Positions 11,540 through 23,503 are shown, counted from the stretch's first letter. The stretch: 64,000 bases of DNA from Oasisia sp. SBJ-2009 (GCA_964017155.1 OZ024862.1:33300691-33364690), one strand, 5' to 3'. The notes: a model not told the origin generated them from the letters alone. Numbers and translations: made by a program.

Positions 11540-11874
11540 TACCTCATTATCTGGCTCTCTCACTCTTCATCTCTCTCTCTTCAGCCATGTTCACTGTCAC
11601 TATTCAGACATGTACACTATCCTCTCTTTCTTTCGATATCTCATTCTCTCTCTATCTCTCTCTCTGTATGTCTCTCTGTCTCTCTGTATGTCTCTCTCTC
11701 TCTATCTCTGTCTGTGTGTCTCTCTCTCTCTCGCTGTCTCTGTGTCACGCTGTCACGCTGTCACGCTGTCACGCTGTCTCGCTGTCTCGCGTCTCGCGTC
11801 TCGCGTCTCGCGTCTCGCGTCTCGCGTCTCGCTCTCTCGCTCTCTCACTCTCTCGCGCTCTCGCTCTCTCGCTG

Positions 11875-11911
<37 letters not shown>

Positions 11912-12095
11912 GTGTGTCTCTCTCTCACTCTCATCAGCCACTCTCACCCACTTTACTCTCTTCTGTTGTGGACACCACCTCTCTCTCTCTCTCTCTCTCA
12001 TCAGCCACTCTCACCCACTTTACTCTCTTCTGTTGTGGACACCACCTCTCTGTCTCTCTCTGTCTCTATCTATCTCTCTCTCTCTCCAGCCAATC
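11540..12095. repeat. TC-rich microsatellite with a tandem block of about 70 bp
   Basis: (TC)n, CACGCTGT and GTCTCGC repeats surround two copies (about 11931-11996 and 12000-12065) of a unit containing CAGCCACTCTCACCCACTTT and TGTTGTGGACACCACC. The right arm also has two copies (39340-39470) but carries GACAGCGA and AGAGCG repeats where this arm has CACGCTGT. Confidence 0.85.
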
Positions 12096-12099
12096 ATGA

Positions 12100-14980
12100 T
12101 ATGTCGGATTGAAGTCTCCATTTTTCTTATAGCAGCAGTCTGAAACATGAGGTTTCTTCAGCACATGGTCCACCTCTGGGATATGGGCTTTACTTACATC
12201 CTTGACTTCTTGTAACTACCATACTTTGATACGGCTACTGCAGTCCTCAACATATTCTATGCTAACCTTTACAAGAGTTATGATTGTTGTGTAACTTGAT
12301 AACCTGGCAGAACTCTGACGCTGGCCATATGATGCTGCCAGCGAGAAACATGTGATCTGCCTTCTTCTACATCCCACATGTAGGTCTTACGTTGTACTTG
12401 TGTGAGTTGGATATTAATCGCTCTTTGTTTGGCTATCAAGATGCACAACATTTACAAAGAAACAATTGATATTCCTGCTTATGTATACAAGTAGTTCATT
12501 GCATTTCTAAAATACCACAAAACCAGCTAAACTTATTAAATGGAATCAATGTGTGTGCACACAACATGTAGTGTTTGCATAAGGAACACCAGCAGGGTAT
12601 GAACCTGCCACACACAACACTGAACTGACATTACCCTAAACTATGCACGTGAACAAAATGATTTAGAGAAACATTTGACAGGGCTTTAAGTGTTAAAACA
12701 GTATTTTTATGTTTGCATTGTTCTAATTTTTTTAAATATTGTTTTGAAATAATGGTCAAATAAAAACAAATTCTTCTACTTTTATAATGAAAATATGTAG
12801 GTATAAGATATCTTCGATATTTTCGTTATGTGTCATAGTGTTAGTTGTTTTACTGATCTATGCAGGTACTTTGTCACGTGTTGTGTACACGTATGCAAGT
12901 AAATAAATATTAATTTAACATTAATGAATATCGCATTGAAAACATTATAACCAAAGGTTATACTAGATAACATATACATGTATAAATAAACGTAACCAAA
13001 TGTTAACAAGTATCTTAACATTGAATGATCGCAACTATATATTCATACATTGAATGTATTATTATTAATATATTATAGTTCGATTTATTTATTTAGTGAC
13101 GATTAAAGATGTAGTAGTATATTTAAATAGTAACAATTATTGTATCTTAGCTATTTACTATTTACGTACGTGCAACAAATTAACTAAAGCTTGTCGTGAA
13201 GCTGAGATGTTGTGTACGATTAAAACAAAACAAAATGTGTTTTAAAGTTAAACATTAAAAGCCTTGAATTTAATTTAATTAATATTTTTCTTAATACCTT
13301 AAAAATAACAGTCAATGTCACACATTTACTGTTTTAAAGAAAAACTTTGAAAAAGAAAAAAGAGGGAATGAGGAAGTGGGAGACACTGTGTACATAGCCT
13401 GTAGTACAATCTAATGTAACTAGTTCGGCCAGAGATACCTCATCGGTTGCTCCTCATAACGTTCCCTGGCACGGTTGGTCACAATCCTTACTCCCTCACA
13501 ACTGACCGACTTCCGCCGGAAGTGTTCCTATGGGAGGGAAATACCTGGCCCAAACCCCTGTGCGCCAGACAGGTTGTGACCTCCATAGGGCGAGCGTCAC
13601 TGGTACCCCCTTCCGCCACGTGCGGTCGAAACACTCGGTTGCAATGAAGGTAGCCATTTTGTTTGCTTATAAACCCATGTCGAGCCTTAGCTGGTGAAAT
13701 TGTGGTGTCAACTTGTAAGACACGTAAGCTGATACATCTGACGTTATTTATGTTGCAGCATTACTTTATAACTATGCTTATATGTCATACTATATCATAT
13801 GATACATCAAACATGTTAACATGCATAACTATAATTATTAATGTTGACCTATGCAGATTCATGGTTCTATAGCGGAAGTTGGGCAACAATATGCCGCACA
13901 CATAGCCGACGTTTTCTCCTTCATAAAATTAAATAAGGCATTATTTTTAAACGCAGATACATAATACAGTACATCCTACAGTGAATAATATAACTCGCAT
14001 TGGTATATGAGAATTCATAATTTAAGATAATAAACCGAGGTGGATTAAAACCTATTAGTTATTTGTTATTTTATTTTATTAATAAATACAATGCTTACCT
14101 ACGATTTATATCGACGCAAATCAGCAAGTGCATCTATTCATTACATATCAAATAAGTTCCCAAGTCATGTTTTGATTAATGAGAAATGGGTTATCTGCGT
14201 AATTATATTCACAGTAGAGTGACGCTAGCATTTATGCATAATGATAACAATTTTAGTCTTACGTATGCGTGCTGGTTTGACTATGCAAGTTAGCAATATA
14301 GAATGTCGACACTATACCACATAGAAATATATGTGATGTTCTACCCACAGTTGCGTATTGACGTTCTAAATACAATAACAACATTAACCACATAGTCTAC
14401 CTACCTTAAAGCAATTTTCTGTAGCAGTCGTCGTTCTCTTTTTCGGCGTCTGGTTGTATATCCCACTGTTATCCCGGCTCCCAAACTGCAACACGTGCAG
14501 CTCGTTCGAGAACAACTGTCAAAGCGTCAAATGTGTATCGTTTGCTGAATATCATATAATACGCTGCACCCGACCCAACACGAACCATCCATAAACACGT
14601 CAAAGTTGGTCTTGTACTGAAAACCAGAAGAACTGCATTTCGATTACAACTGCACTTCGACGAATCCATGCTTTCGATCGAACGCTTAAGTCATTTGTTT
14701 GTAGCAACTCTCAGGTGCAACGCGACACAGGTTACCAAGAACATACCATTGTCGGAGGCCGCACGTCAGGCTAAGAATGTCCACGGCAGTGAAGCTTTGC
14801 ATTGTCTGTGCTAATTGACAATGAAACATGTCAGGTATTACCGACGGACAAAACCCGGTTGCCTTGCACAAGTAGTTTCATTCTTCTTGTCGAATGTGCA
14901 AATAACCATGACCGTACTGAATTGCGGCTTAATTAGAATGATGGGAGGGGTGAAAAGGATTGGTGAATGAAAGTATGGAG
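12100..14980. other. Non-coding left-arm sequence, mirror of 35400-39180
   Basis: No exon, domain or transposon was recognised. TTAA at 13015-13018 is the empty target of the piggyBac-type insertion found in the right arm. Two open stretches near 14469-14871 are identical between arms, but the whole surroundings are equally conserved, so this is no evidence for coding. Confidence 0.5.
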
Positions 14981-14984
14981 GAAG

Positions 14985-15085
14985 AGGGGTGTAGAGGGAA
15001 AGTGATAAGGGAAATAGTAGAGATTAAAGAAAGTGAGGTAGAGGTAGAGGGAGAGGGGCAGGGGCAGGGGCAGGGGGCAGGGGGA

Positions 15086-15142
<57 letters not shown>

Positions 15143-15150
15143 AGGAGGGG
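14985..15150. repeat. (ACAGGG)n and related G-rich hexamers
   Basis: AGAGGG and GGGGCA units grade into about ten copies of ACAGGG. The homologous right-arm site (35151-35290) instead carries a pure CCCTCT (AGAGGG) array. Confidence 0.92.
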
Positions 15151-15380
15151 CGGCCAGGCAGGGAGGAAGGGAGGGAGAAAATGTTTAGTATGTTTAAAGT
15201 AAGGGAGGTAAATTAGCAGGAAGACAGACAAAGAGAGACAAACTACCAACTTTTTCACTCTGACACATTGCGTATGAGAACGATAAGGGATTGCAACGCC
15301 ACTCATTTATTATTATGCATTTCTTTCATCTATTTGCTAAAATGCAAAAGGAACGGTTTAAATAATAATCACAAGGGTAT

Positions 15381-15436
<56 letters not shown>

Positions 15437-15540
15437 TGTGTGTGTGTGTGTGTGTGTCTGTGCATGCGTGCGTACGTGCGTGTGTGCGTGCGTGCGTGCG
15501 TGCTAGCGTGTATGCGTGCGTGCTAGCGTGTATGCGTATA

Positions 15541-15605
<65 letters not shown>

Positions 15606-15620
15606 GCGTGTGCGTGTGTG
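15381..15620. repeat. (TG)n-(TGCG)n-(TG)n microsatellite
   Basis: A TG run, a middle section with GTGCGTGC and GCTAGCGTGTAT units, and a second TG run. Mirrored at 34669-34890. Confidence 0.95.
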
Positions 15621-15748
15621 TTGAAACATATCCCTTTCCACCAATACTGTGATGTGTAATTCATAACTGTTGTGGTTGAAAATAAAACAATTACAACTTC
15701 CCAAGGGACATGCTTCGCAGTAAATGGTTTACAGTGGTGGGAGGTAAT

Positions 15749-17381
15749 TTAACAAGATTTAACAAGATTTAACAAGATTGCCACCTAGAGAATCAACTCT
15801 AGATGGCAGGTGGACAAGGAAGCCGTTTGGCTTATCGAGAGTCCAACCTATCTATCTAAGTATACCCTGCCCGTCTTAGGTATATGTCAATTTTATTTTT
15901 AAACATATTAACACTTCTAGCACCTACACAATCAGCTGATAATTTGTTCCATTCGTTTACTATTCTTTGGGAAAATGAAAATTTTCTAATATCTAGTCTA
16001 CACTGCTTCTTTGCTAATGCAACTCCATGTCCTCTAGTCCTTCTCTCTTCCTTGACCGTGAAAAAAATATTTCTGTCAATATTTTCATACCCATTCAATA
16101 TTTTAAAAACCTCAATCTGATCTCCTCTCAATCTTCTGGTTTCTAGTGTTGTTAGACCACATTCTTTTAGACGCATTTCATAACTAATATTCCTGAGTTT
16201 TTGTATCATTTTTGTTGCTCTCCTTTGTACTCTTTCTAGCATATCAATATCCTTCTTGCGATATGGCCTCCATGCTTGTATACAATATTCTAAATGAGGC
16301 CTAACTATTGTTTTATAAAGCGGTATTATTAGTTCTTTTTCTTTGTATACTATATTTCGCCTAATTAATCCAAGAATTTGGTTTGCCTTCGCTGCTGCAA
16401 TTCCACACTGCTCTGATACCTTCATGTCAGCACTAATGGTTAAACCTAAGTCCTTTTCCTTTACAGTAGTATTTAGTACAGTACCACCCATTGTATATTG
16501 TGCATTTTCATTCCCATGTCCTGTGTGGAGGCACTTACACTTTCCAAAGTTAAACAGCATTTGCCATTTCTCAGACCATTCTATCAACTTATTTAGATCA
16601 TCTTGTAAATGCTGTCTATCTGCATCACTTTTTATTTTCCTAAACACTTTTGTGTCGTCCGCAAACTTCAACACCTTGCTTGTTATGTCATCATCCAAAT
16701 CATTGATATATATTAAGAATAAAATAGGTCCCAATACTGATCCTTGCGGTACTCCACTCAAAACAGATTTCCAATTTGAAACCTCCCCATCAACTACTAC
16801 TCTTTGTCTTCTATCAATAAGCCATTTTTCTATCCAGTTAATCATACTATTTCCTATGCCATGGGCCTTTAGTTTAAGTAGTAATCTTTGGTGTGGCACT
16901 TTGTCAAAGGCTTTTTTAAAATCTAAGTAGATTATATCTACTGGTGATCCCTCATCTACCCACTTTGTGACATCTTCCAAAAAACATAACATATTTGTTA
17001 AGCATGACCTCGCTTTTAAAAACCCATGTTGAGATGTGTTTATCAATTTATTTTTAACAAGAAAATCAACCAAGTGATCTTTAATTAGTCTTTCTAATAG
17101 TTTACAAATCACCGATGTTAAACTCACTGGTCTATAGTTCTCTGACTTGCTTCTTGGTCCTTTTTTAAATAATGGTATGATGTTTGCTTCTTTCCATTCT
17201 ACCGGAACCACTCCTTCCTCTAATGCCAAATTGAACACTGTTGCAAGTGGTATGCTAATTTGTTCTACAATTTCCAGTAGTAATTTGGGAGGAATCCCAT
17301 CCACTCCTGGTGATTTATTATCCTTCATATCTCTTATTTTCATAGCTACCATTTTTGGGGTTACAGTTAGTTGTCCTAAAT
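15749..17381 (-). mobile_element. CR1/L2-like non-LTR retrotransposon, 5'-truncated, left arm only
   Basis: The minus strand holds a single open frame of about 500 codons ending at 15856. It encodes a reverse transcriptase of the Jockey superfamily. Visible RT blocks are NKSPGVDGIPP, NYRPVSLTS, QHGFLKARS, YLDFKKAFDKV, GVPQGSVLGPILF and the catalytic FADDTKVF, followed by the typical C-terminal part ending near NKIDIYLRRAGYT. The endonuclease and gag-like ORF are absent, so the copy is 5'-truncated. The open frame runs through the 5' junction and has no credible ATG of its own. The 3' end is about 100 bp of UTR and three copies of ATCTTGTTAA. The right arm shows the uninterrupted target (GAGGTAATGCAAGC in this orientation). 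The flanking repeat is at most AAT. The intact RT frame implies a recent insertion. Confidence 0.9.
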
Positions 17382-17499
17382 GCAAGCTTTATGAAACTTG
17401 TCACAGCCTGAGCCATTCTTACTGTTTATCGTGTAGGCCTAGTCGGAAAGATAAACAGGCATTGATGAAATGCGAGTAGAGATGCTGGCGGTGGCTGAG

Positions 17500-18250
17500 C
17501 GAGTTGGAATATGATCGACAAAACAAAATTGCTGAACACCTGCAAGAGAGAGGGGAAGTTCACCGAGGAATGCATACTGGGGCTGATAGTCTGAATATAG
17601 AAACGAAACGGAGATGTGCATGGCACATGAAAAATAGAAGCACTACGTTGCTAAGGCATGTGTTGAAGTTTCTGAAAAGAATCGTGGATGGCAGAATAAG
17701 AGCAGTAGTGTAAGCGGAATCGTTGATGAACAGCTGGAGATTAGAAAAGGAAGAGGAACAACGGATGGGATGTTTGCCCTGAGTTAGCTAGTTGAGAAGA
17801 AACTGGAAGGACACGAGGATATGGTAATTAGATTCATAGACCTGGAAAAGGCCTATGCCACAATCCCAAGAGACATGACAATGGGAACACTGATGTGGAT
17901 AGAGGTCCCGGGGGGAGGGGTCAGATTGGTGGAGGGGACACGAAGAGCAGGGAGCTGTGTGGACCGGGAGTGTCAGGAGAGTCCAAAGTAAATGTTGGTC
18001 TGACACAGGGGAGCGCCTTGAGCCCATTGTTGTTTATCGCTGTTGTGGAACTGATAAGCAGAAAGATTTGTATAAAAGCCGTACTCCAAAAACTATTGTA
18101 CGCAGGTGGCCTGGCAGTGGTAGAGGATGGGGAAGCAAATCTCCAATAACAGTTGATTGAGTGGAAAGATATTTTCAACATACATGGATTGAGAGTACGC
18201 TTGGTTAAGACGGAGGTAATGTCAGTGGGATATAGAAGGAAAGAGCTATA
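17500..18250 (+). pseudogene. Reverse transcriptase relic of a non-LTR element (left copy)
   Basis: Fragments in shifting frames read EIRKGRGTTDGMFAL, VIRFIDLEKAYATIPRD, SKVNVGLTQGSALSPLLF, KLLYAGGLAVVEDGE and LRVRLVKTEVMSVGY. In the usual active site (YADDLA) the two aspartates are replaced by glycines (YAGGLA), so the enzyme would be inactive. Stops and frameshifts add to this. The right arm (33960-34430) has the same relic but lacks about 270 bp corresponding to 17711-17980, where its frame reads on from the upstream part into SGESKVNVGL. Confidence 0.75.
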
Positions 18251-18261
18251 AATAAACCAGG

Positions 18262-18408
18262 AGCCGTATTCACGTCGCCCGGCTAAGCCTTCCTACCCGG
18301 ATGTAACGCTATCCGCCGGATAACGGCACGTGATTCTGTATTCTTTTACTATCGGCGGTTACGTAATTTACCTCTGGGTAGTTTATCTGCACGACATGAA
18401 TACGGCTC
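18262..18408. mobile_element. Short MITE with GAGCCGTATTCA termini (left copy)
   Basis: It begins GAGCCGTATTCACGTCG and ends CGACATGAATACGGCTC, an inverted repeat of about 17 bp around about 110 bp of non-coding DNA. It lies just past the RT relic. The mirror copy is at 33773-33920, so it was present before the duplication. Confidence 0.75.
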
Positions 18409-18659
18409 TTGGACGGGAAGAAGCTTAAGCAAAGAGACAGTTTTGCCTACCTGGGTGGAGCGATATGTGGGGTTAACAGTTCGCCAATCTCAAAAATGGA
18501 AAACCTTTAGGGTGTGGCTTAGACGTTGGCGTGGGTGTTCAGTTAACAAAAGGTAAAGGTAACTTCTTACATAGCGCAGTGTCAATTCCTTAGAAAAATG
18601 TGTCCACTTATAAAGTGTTCTGCTGGTCCATTTGGTACACAGGGAGACTTACCTCACTA

Positions 18660-18965
18660 CCAAACAATTAAAAAAGGTTGAAAATTGAAAACAATGGCAT
18701 ATCAATTTCTTTGGAACAGTAAACCCGTGGCTTTGAAAATATGATCACTATTAAACACATTTGCTGACGGAGTTCTTAACATTGCAGATATTAGAACTCA
18801 AATATAATCTCTATCTGTCAAACAAGTTCTGCAATTAATTAAAGAGCATAGAGCCAAGTGGACCTTCTTAGCAGTGTATTGGCTGGGTATACACCTTAAA
18901 GAGTATGTAGTTCTGCACCGCCTTTACCCACCTTAAATGTCATGGTGCTGGTTCACTTCCGGGTA
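18660..18965 (+). pseudogene. L1/Tx1-like LINE C-terminal fragment (left copy)
   Basis: Interrupted frames give QFLWNSKPVALK, NTFADGVLNIADI, QVLQLIKEHRAKWTF and YWLGIHLKEY. This resembles the region after the RT domain in L1/Tx1-type LINEs. Stops are present and no RT precedes it. The mirror is at 33270-33510. Confidence 0.55.
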
Positions 18966-19099
18966 ATCTAGTCGCAGAGACAAGCCGTCAATCGATGCCT
19001 TTTCGAAAACTTTCAATGTTATTAGTAATCTCATTTCTTTCAAATTAAACCATTGCTTAGAACTGTATCAGCTTAGAACATGTGAAATGCGCTTGTTTC

Positions 19100-19379
19100 G
19101 AGTTTTACTTGCTCCCCGCAACATAATCGGCACATCCCATGATCGTTCGACAGACAGTCACACGTGCGTGGACTGCCACAGCCAGACAGTCTCTGCCACG
19201 CCCCATGACCGTCGCCCGGTACAAAATTACGCAACATGTACTGGAGCGCCAGCGACCGATGTCGCTTCGATCAGCGCAGCAAGTTGTCTCTTGTTTCGGC
19301 CGGCCGCATCTATTCACACCACACTCATTCAAACGGATCGTGTTTACAAACACGCCGAATGCTGATATAACCATATGCG

Positions 19380-19380
<1 letters not shown>
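19100..19380. other. Open but unrecognised sequence, mirrored at 32822-33100
   Basis: Both strands are open for 90-118 codons in each arm. The composition is higher in GC than the surroundings. No domain was recognised; it may be a fragment of a transposon ORF. Confidence 0.3.

Positions 19381-19440
<60 letters not shown>
19381..19440. repeat. (TA)n microsatellite
   Basis: About 30 TA units. The matching right-arm place (32298-32820) is a much longer TA tract interrupted by a LINE 3' end. Confidence 0.97.
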
Positions 19441-19441
<1 letters not shown>

Positions 19442-19920
19442 AATTGTGCGTACATGTTATTACAACTGCGCTATTTTACCCAAAATAGCCTTTAAATAGA
19501 TAATTTACGAAAATGTATGCATAGTTAGTGCGTTCAGGTACTCCCAACGAAAATTAAAATTATCATGGAACGATATTAGGGCCATAATTCAACATGTCAT
19601 ATTATTGCAGATAATCTGCAATAATACGACGTCAGGCATTATGAAGACAGGCATAATACGAATTCAGGCATAATACGAAGTCAAGCATAATGCAAGCAAG
19701 CACAATACGAGCAAGAATGCGAGCAAGAATGCCAGCTTGCATAATGCGAGATAGAATGCAAGCGAGCATAATAAGACTTGGCATAATCAGCACTCGCTAA
19801 GTTTGTGCTGCCATCTAGCGAACTACGCCAACCTGAAAATTGAAAATACTGAAGTATCCCTTACATTAACAAATGTTTTGGCTCAGGCTATTCACCAGCG
19901 AGCTGCTCGCTAAGTAACGT

Positions 19921-20414
19921 CAAGTCGAACTGTTATTTTGTTGTTTGTAATGCGCCTTATTTATCCTCTGGAACAATTCTTAATATGATATGAGGCAGAA
20001 AGTGAGTTTGGGCAGAAACCTAGCATTTAAATTATAATGATAGAGCATAATTAATGTATGTAATCAGCTTAATAATACATTTTCCGTTAATTATGTCATT
20101 TATGATTTTTTATGAGTAGTTACGTAATTTTTTTATACAAATAAGGCAATATTAATTGTGTGTGAAAATACATGTGATCATTAAACACATGTTCTTTTGT
20201 TTCTCTTAGGCATACTACTTGACCATATCTGTCACATATCAACGTACAATGTCTGCAATTACGTGCATGTCATCACACGTACGATGTCTTCCGTTACATA
20301 GTGTGACATTTGCTAATAAATGCCCAAACTCACTTTCTGCCTCATATCATATTAAGAATTGTTCCAGAGGATAAATAAGGCGCATTACAAACAACCAAAT
20401 AACAGTTCGACTTG
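19921..20414. mobile_element. 494-bp MITE with 94-bp TIRs and ACGT target duplication
   Basis: The terminal inverted repeats 19921-20014 and 20321-20414 match over 94 bp with about one mismatch, starting CAAGTCGAACTG. Flanks 19917-19920 and 20415-20418 are both ACGT. The right arm has the empty site (AACGTT near 28873). The interior is non-coding. The superfamily is unassigned. Confidence 0.88.
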
Positions 20415-20468
20415 ACGTTGTAGCGCTTACGATTTTCCGGCGTTAAATCCTTTCCGATTGACGTTTCT

Positions 20469-20578
20469 GCGCATGCGCGAGTCAGATACGACCTTGGTTG
20501 CTATGCGGGATGTTTACTTTTCCCACCCCGCGGCACCCACCGTTAAAACCGTTCCGATTGACGTTTCTGCGCATGCGC
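20469..20578. repeat. Tandem GCGCATGCGC repeat (left copy)
   Basis: Two units about 100 bp apart each contain CCGATTGACGTTTCTGCGCA ending in the palindrome GCGCATGCGC (20469-20478 and 20569-20578). The right arm keeps two units at 28707-28716 and 28803-28812. The palindrome resembles an NRF1-type site, but no promoter or gene is evident. Confidence 0.7.
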
Positions 20579-20959
20579 GTGTCAACTATTTTGTTAACCG
20601 GCGAAAATTTGTAGTTTCTGAGATGTTTTACAGTTATCTGAGACATTATATGAGCAGTGGCGTGCACCACCCGGCAGTAGCCAAGCATGACAATGTCCAG
20701 TGAAGGGTACGCTCAGCAGCGCTGAAGCATAGCCTACTTTAAAAGGTGTGTTCAAAAAGGCTAAATTCGAGTCGACCCAGTCAGTGGCAGTGCTGACTCA
20801 GCCTCTCAGCCTCAGGAGCAGAGTCCAGTTATCAGTAATAAGATTATCGACAGCGTCAAACGTTCATCACAAATAATAATAATGATTATATTAAGTAACG
20901 TTGTCATTGGCATCGGAATATAAGTATAGGGTTGCATTAATTAAGTCGTTTATATAGAG

Positions 20960-21720
20960 TTTAGACTGGTGAATATGCTACCAGTGGAGTTACGAGTTAA
21001 ACAACTCAAATTGAACGTTGTTTATAATGTTATAAATGATAGAGCACCGAAGTATATGTCAAATTTGTTTAACGTAGCATGTAAGCAGCACGGTATAAAT
21101 ACAAGATCTAGTGTTATGTCTCTTCATGTGCCGTATGTTAAATTATTTGGGCAAACCTCGTTTTACTATACAGGAATTCATGCCTGGAACAAATTGCCAT
21201 TTTCCATACAAAGTGTTCAGAACATGAAGCAATTTAAATGTCTACTGAAGCAGTTTTTGTTCAGTTGTCTTAATGACCAGGAAGCCAGCTCATTTATTTA
21301 TTTTTAATCATAATTGATGACGTAATTTTTATTTTATAATTTCTATTCTTTATTAGATTTATTTATGATTTTTGTGTAATAAATAACAAGGTTTTACAAA
21401 ATGTTTCTAACCAGAAGATTATTTCCATACCTTTTTATATTGTAATTATCAATGTAATTTACATATTTTAGTAATTATTTATATCGGTTTATTTATTATG
21501 GTTGTTTTAGTATGTTATATTTGTCATTTGAGATGTTATATTTATCAGTTCTGACATTTATGTCAATGTCTGTCATGTGTATGTCAAGGACCACAATGGA
21601 AATAAGTGCGTGCACTTTTTGTGTTATCCAAATATTTAAATGTACTTTGTATTTATATATTATGCATATGTGTACAATGTTTTACATTTTATATTAAACA
21701 AATCAATCAATCAAAAAAAG
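20960..21720 (+). mobile_element. LINE 3' fragment (CR1/L2-like C-terminus), left arm only
   Basis: A 112-codon frame (20969-21307) matches the tail of Jockey-superfamily ORF2 proteins: LPVELRVKQLKLN, NDRAPKYMSNLF, NTRSS and GIHAWNKLPFSIQ. An AT-rich 3' UTR ends in AATC repeats and a short A-run. In the right arm the target is uninterrupted (GTAGAG joined to TAGACATGATAC). 5' truncation and the tail fit target-primed reverse transcription. No clear target-site duplication was seen. Confidence 0.82.
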
Positions 21721-21789
21721 TAGAAATGATACAGTAACGATAGGAGTGAGCCCTGCATCAGTGCATGATCGTGTGTGTTTTCAATATCT

Positions 21790-23443
21790 TTAACTTTATT
21801 TTAGATTGTCATAGACATAGTACATACAGATGTCCACATAAACATTAAAAAAATACAAGTGACTAGAAAAATATAAAAGTATTGCACATGGTAAATAGAG
21901 AAAAAAAACATTGCACAATGGTACATTCAAACAAAAACTATTATGTATATACAACATTTTGATCCAATGTCGTCTTATCCTGGATTGCCATTTTATTGAT
22001 ATCACTGTTGATAATTGCAGTTACCAACTTATTATTACTTATCAAGTCTCCGCATGAATTTATATACAAGGTTTCTCATTACAGCTTTACTATCTGGTAC
22101 ATGGTATTCTACAAACATGGTGGAGGCACTGCAATATTTAGGCTGATTTAGCAATAAGCGAAACACATTATTGTAAGCCACATGAAGATTATGTATACTT
22201 GCTACTGTGTAATTCCACCACAGCTGAGCAGTATATATGGGAGAGCAGAAAGTTCTAAGCAAAGTCAGCTTCACTTCAGTGGAACACATGTAAAATTTCC
22301 GCAATAGCATATTACCCCTAGCATATAGTTGTCGGCATTGCCGCATTGGCGTAAGATATCTTTGTCATCACGTAATGTATTAGAAATAAAGTGACCCAAA
22401 TATTTCACATTATCCACTTCCTGGATTGTCTTACCATTAATCTTAAATGATGGAACTTCAATATTTTTCTTATATTTACTTTTAAAATATTAACACAGCA
22501 TTTTTCTTGGAGTTGTACTTGATATCATGATTTAACCCATAGAGTCCACATACCTGCATCAGTTCAGACAGTCTTGATACAGATGGGGACAGAATTACCA
22601 AGTCATCAGCAAACATAAGATGGTTGATAGTTGTACTACATATTACACACCTTGTGTTACATTTGTTTAAAGCTATGGTTAAATCATCCATATATATATA
22701 TATTAAAAAGGTGTGGTGAGAGTATACCACCTTGCCTGACACCATTTGCAACATAAAAATGTTCCAACAATTTGCCTGACCATCTTATACACATAGTCTG
22801 ATTCGAATACCAATATATAAGCAGTCTAACAATATATCCAGACACTCCCCTGTCAATCAACTTTTGAAATAAGATAGAATGTTTCACTCTGTCAAAGGAT
22901 TTAGAAGCATCTAAAAACATGTAAACATAGACCCATCTAGACTCCTATGCCTGTCAATAACTTCCTTTAAGACATAAATACACAAGTCTGTCCCGTGTTT
23001 TTTCTTAAATCCAAACTGATTGGACATTGTTGACCGCGTAACTGACATTCTGTCTAACAATATGTTTTCAATTTTTTTTGACACAATACTAGCTAATGCA
23101 ATAGGTCTATAATTGTCTTTACTGTTAATCTTGCTACATTTATCTTTGATAATAGGAACCAGCACAACAGATAACAAAGAACTAGGTAAAAATCCATGTA
23201 CAAAAAAACCAGTTATACACATAGCAAGTAAAGGCACAATGCGCTTATCACAATATTTAAGGTGTTCAGCATATACACAAACCATACCATAAGTCTTATT
23301 TATATCTAGGCATTTAATAGCATTTTCAACTTCGCTAATTTCCACAACTATGTCATTTGTATATTTGGAATCACATTTGATCTGTTGAATGTCTATATCC
23401 CTAATACAATTAAAAAGCTGTTTAAAATGAGACCGCCATTTAC
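21790..23443 (-). pseudogene. Jockey-superfamily reverse transcriptase relic, left copy at the palindrome axis
   Basis: On the minus strand, in order: SEVENAIKCLDINK, VYAEHLKYCDKR, NYRPIALASIVSKK, NQFGFKKK, LDASKSFDRVKHSI, NGVRQGGILSPHLF, HLMFADDLVILSPS, then KYLGHFIS and LLRTFCSPIYTAQLWWN. The catalytic FADD is present, but the frame is broken several times (near 22915, 22690 and 22350), so it is dead. Its 5' end is lost at the palindrome axis at 23443. The right copy is at 23504-27130. Confidence 0.88.
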
Positions 23444-23503
23444 CTGTAAACCTTTACCTAATAGTGTTGAGGATGTTAGTGGTATTTTTGAAATAACTGA
23501 ATT
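23444..23503. other. Spacer (axis) of the giant palindrome
   Basis: About 60 bp separates AATGAGACCGCCATTT (end of the left arm) from ATGGCGGCCTCATTTT (start of the right arm). The spacer reads in frame as the upstream part of the right RT copy (NSVEDVSGIFEITELW), so it is ordinary element sequence present once. Confidence 0.85.

Larger units (their letters stand above)
7180..23443 (+). repeat. Left arm of a giant inverted repeat (palindrome)
   Basis: Nearly all of this segment reappears reverse-complemented in 23504-43771. Anchor pairs: 14469-14669 with 35662-35862 and 14686-14871 with 35460-35645 translate identically; the endonuclease fragment at 7.2 kb pairs with 43.7 kb; the reverse transcriptase relic at 22-23.4 kb pairs with 23.5-26.9 kb; the minisatellites at 9.2 and 9.95 kb pair with 42.2 and 41.45 kb. 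Segments private to this arm are the TGCCTC array (8053-8966), a LINE (15749-17381), about 270 bp near 17711-17980, a MITE (19921-20414) and a LINE fragment (20960-21720). Confidence 0.93.

Noticed and set aside
11302..12143. Three overlapping Ser/Leu-rich frames of 217-265 codons
   Set aside because: All three frames are open because the TC repeat has no stops; the right arm shows the same with different repeats.
14469..14871. Two ORFs identical in both arms (61 and 66 codons)
   Set aside because: Conserved only because the arms are near-identical; non-coding DNA around them is equally conserved, and stops occur between them.
19105..19455. 116-codon ORF ending in YIYIYI
   Set aside because: The start of this minus-strand frame is a TA microsatellite and the remainder matches no family; both strands are open.
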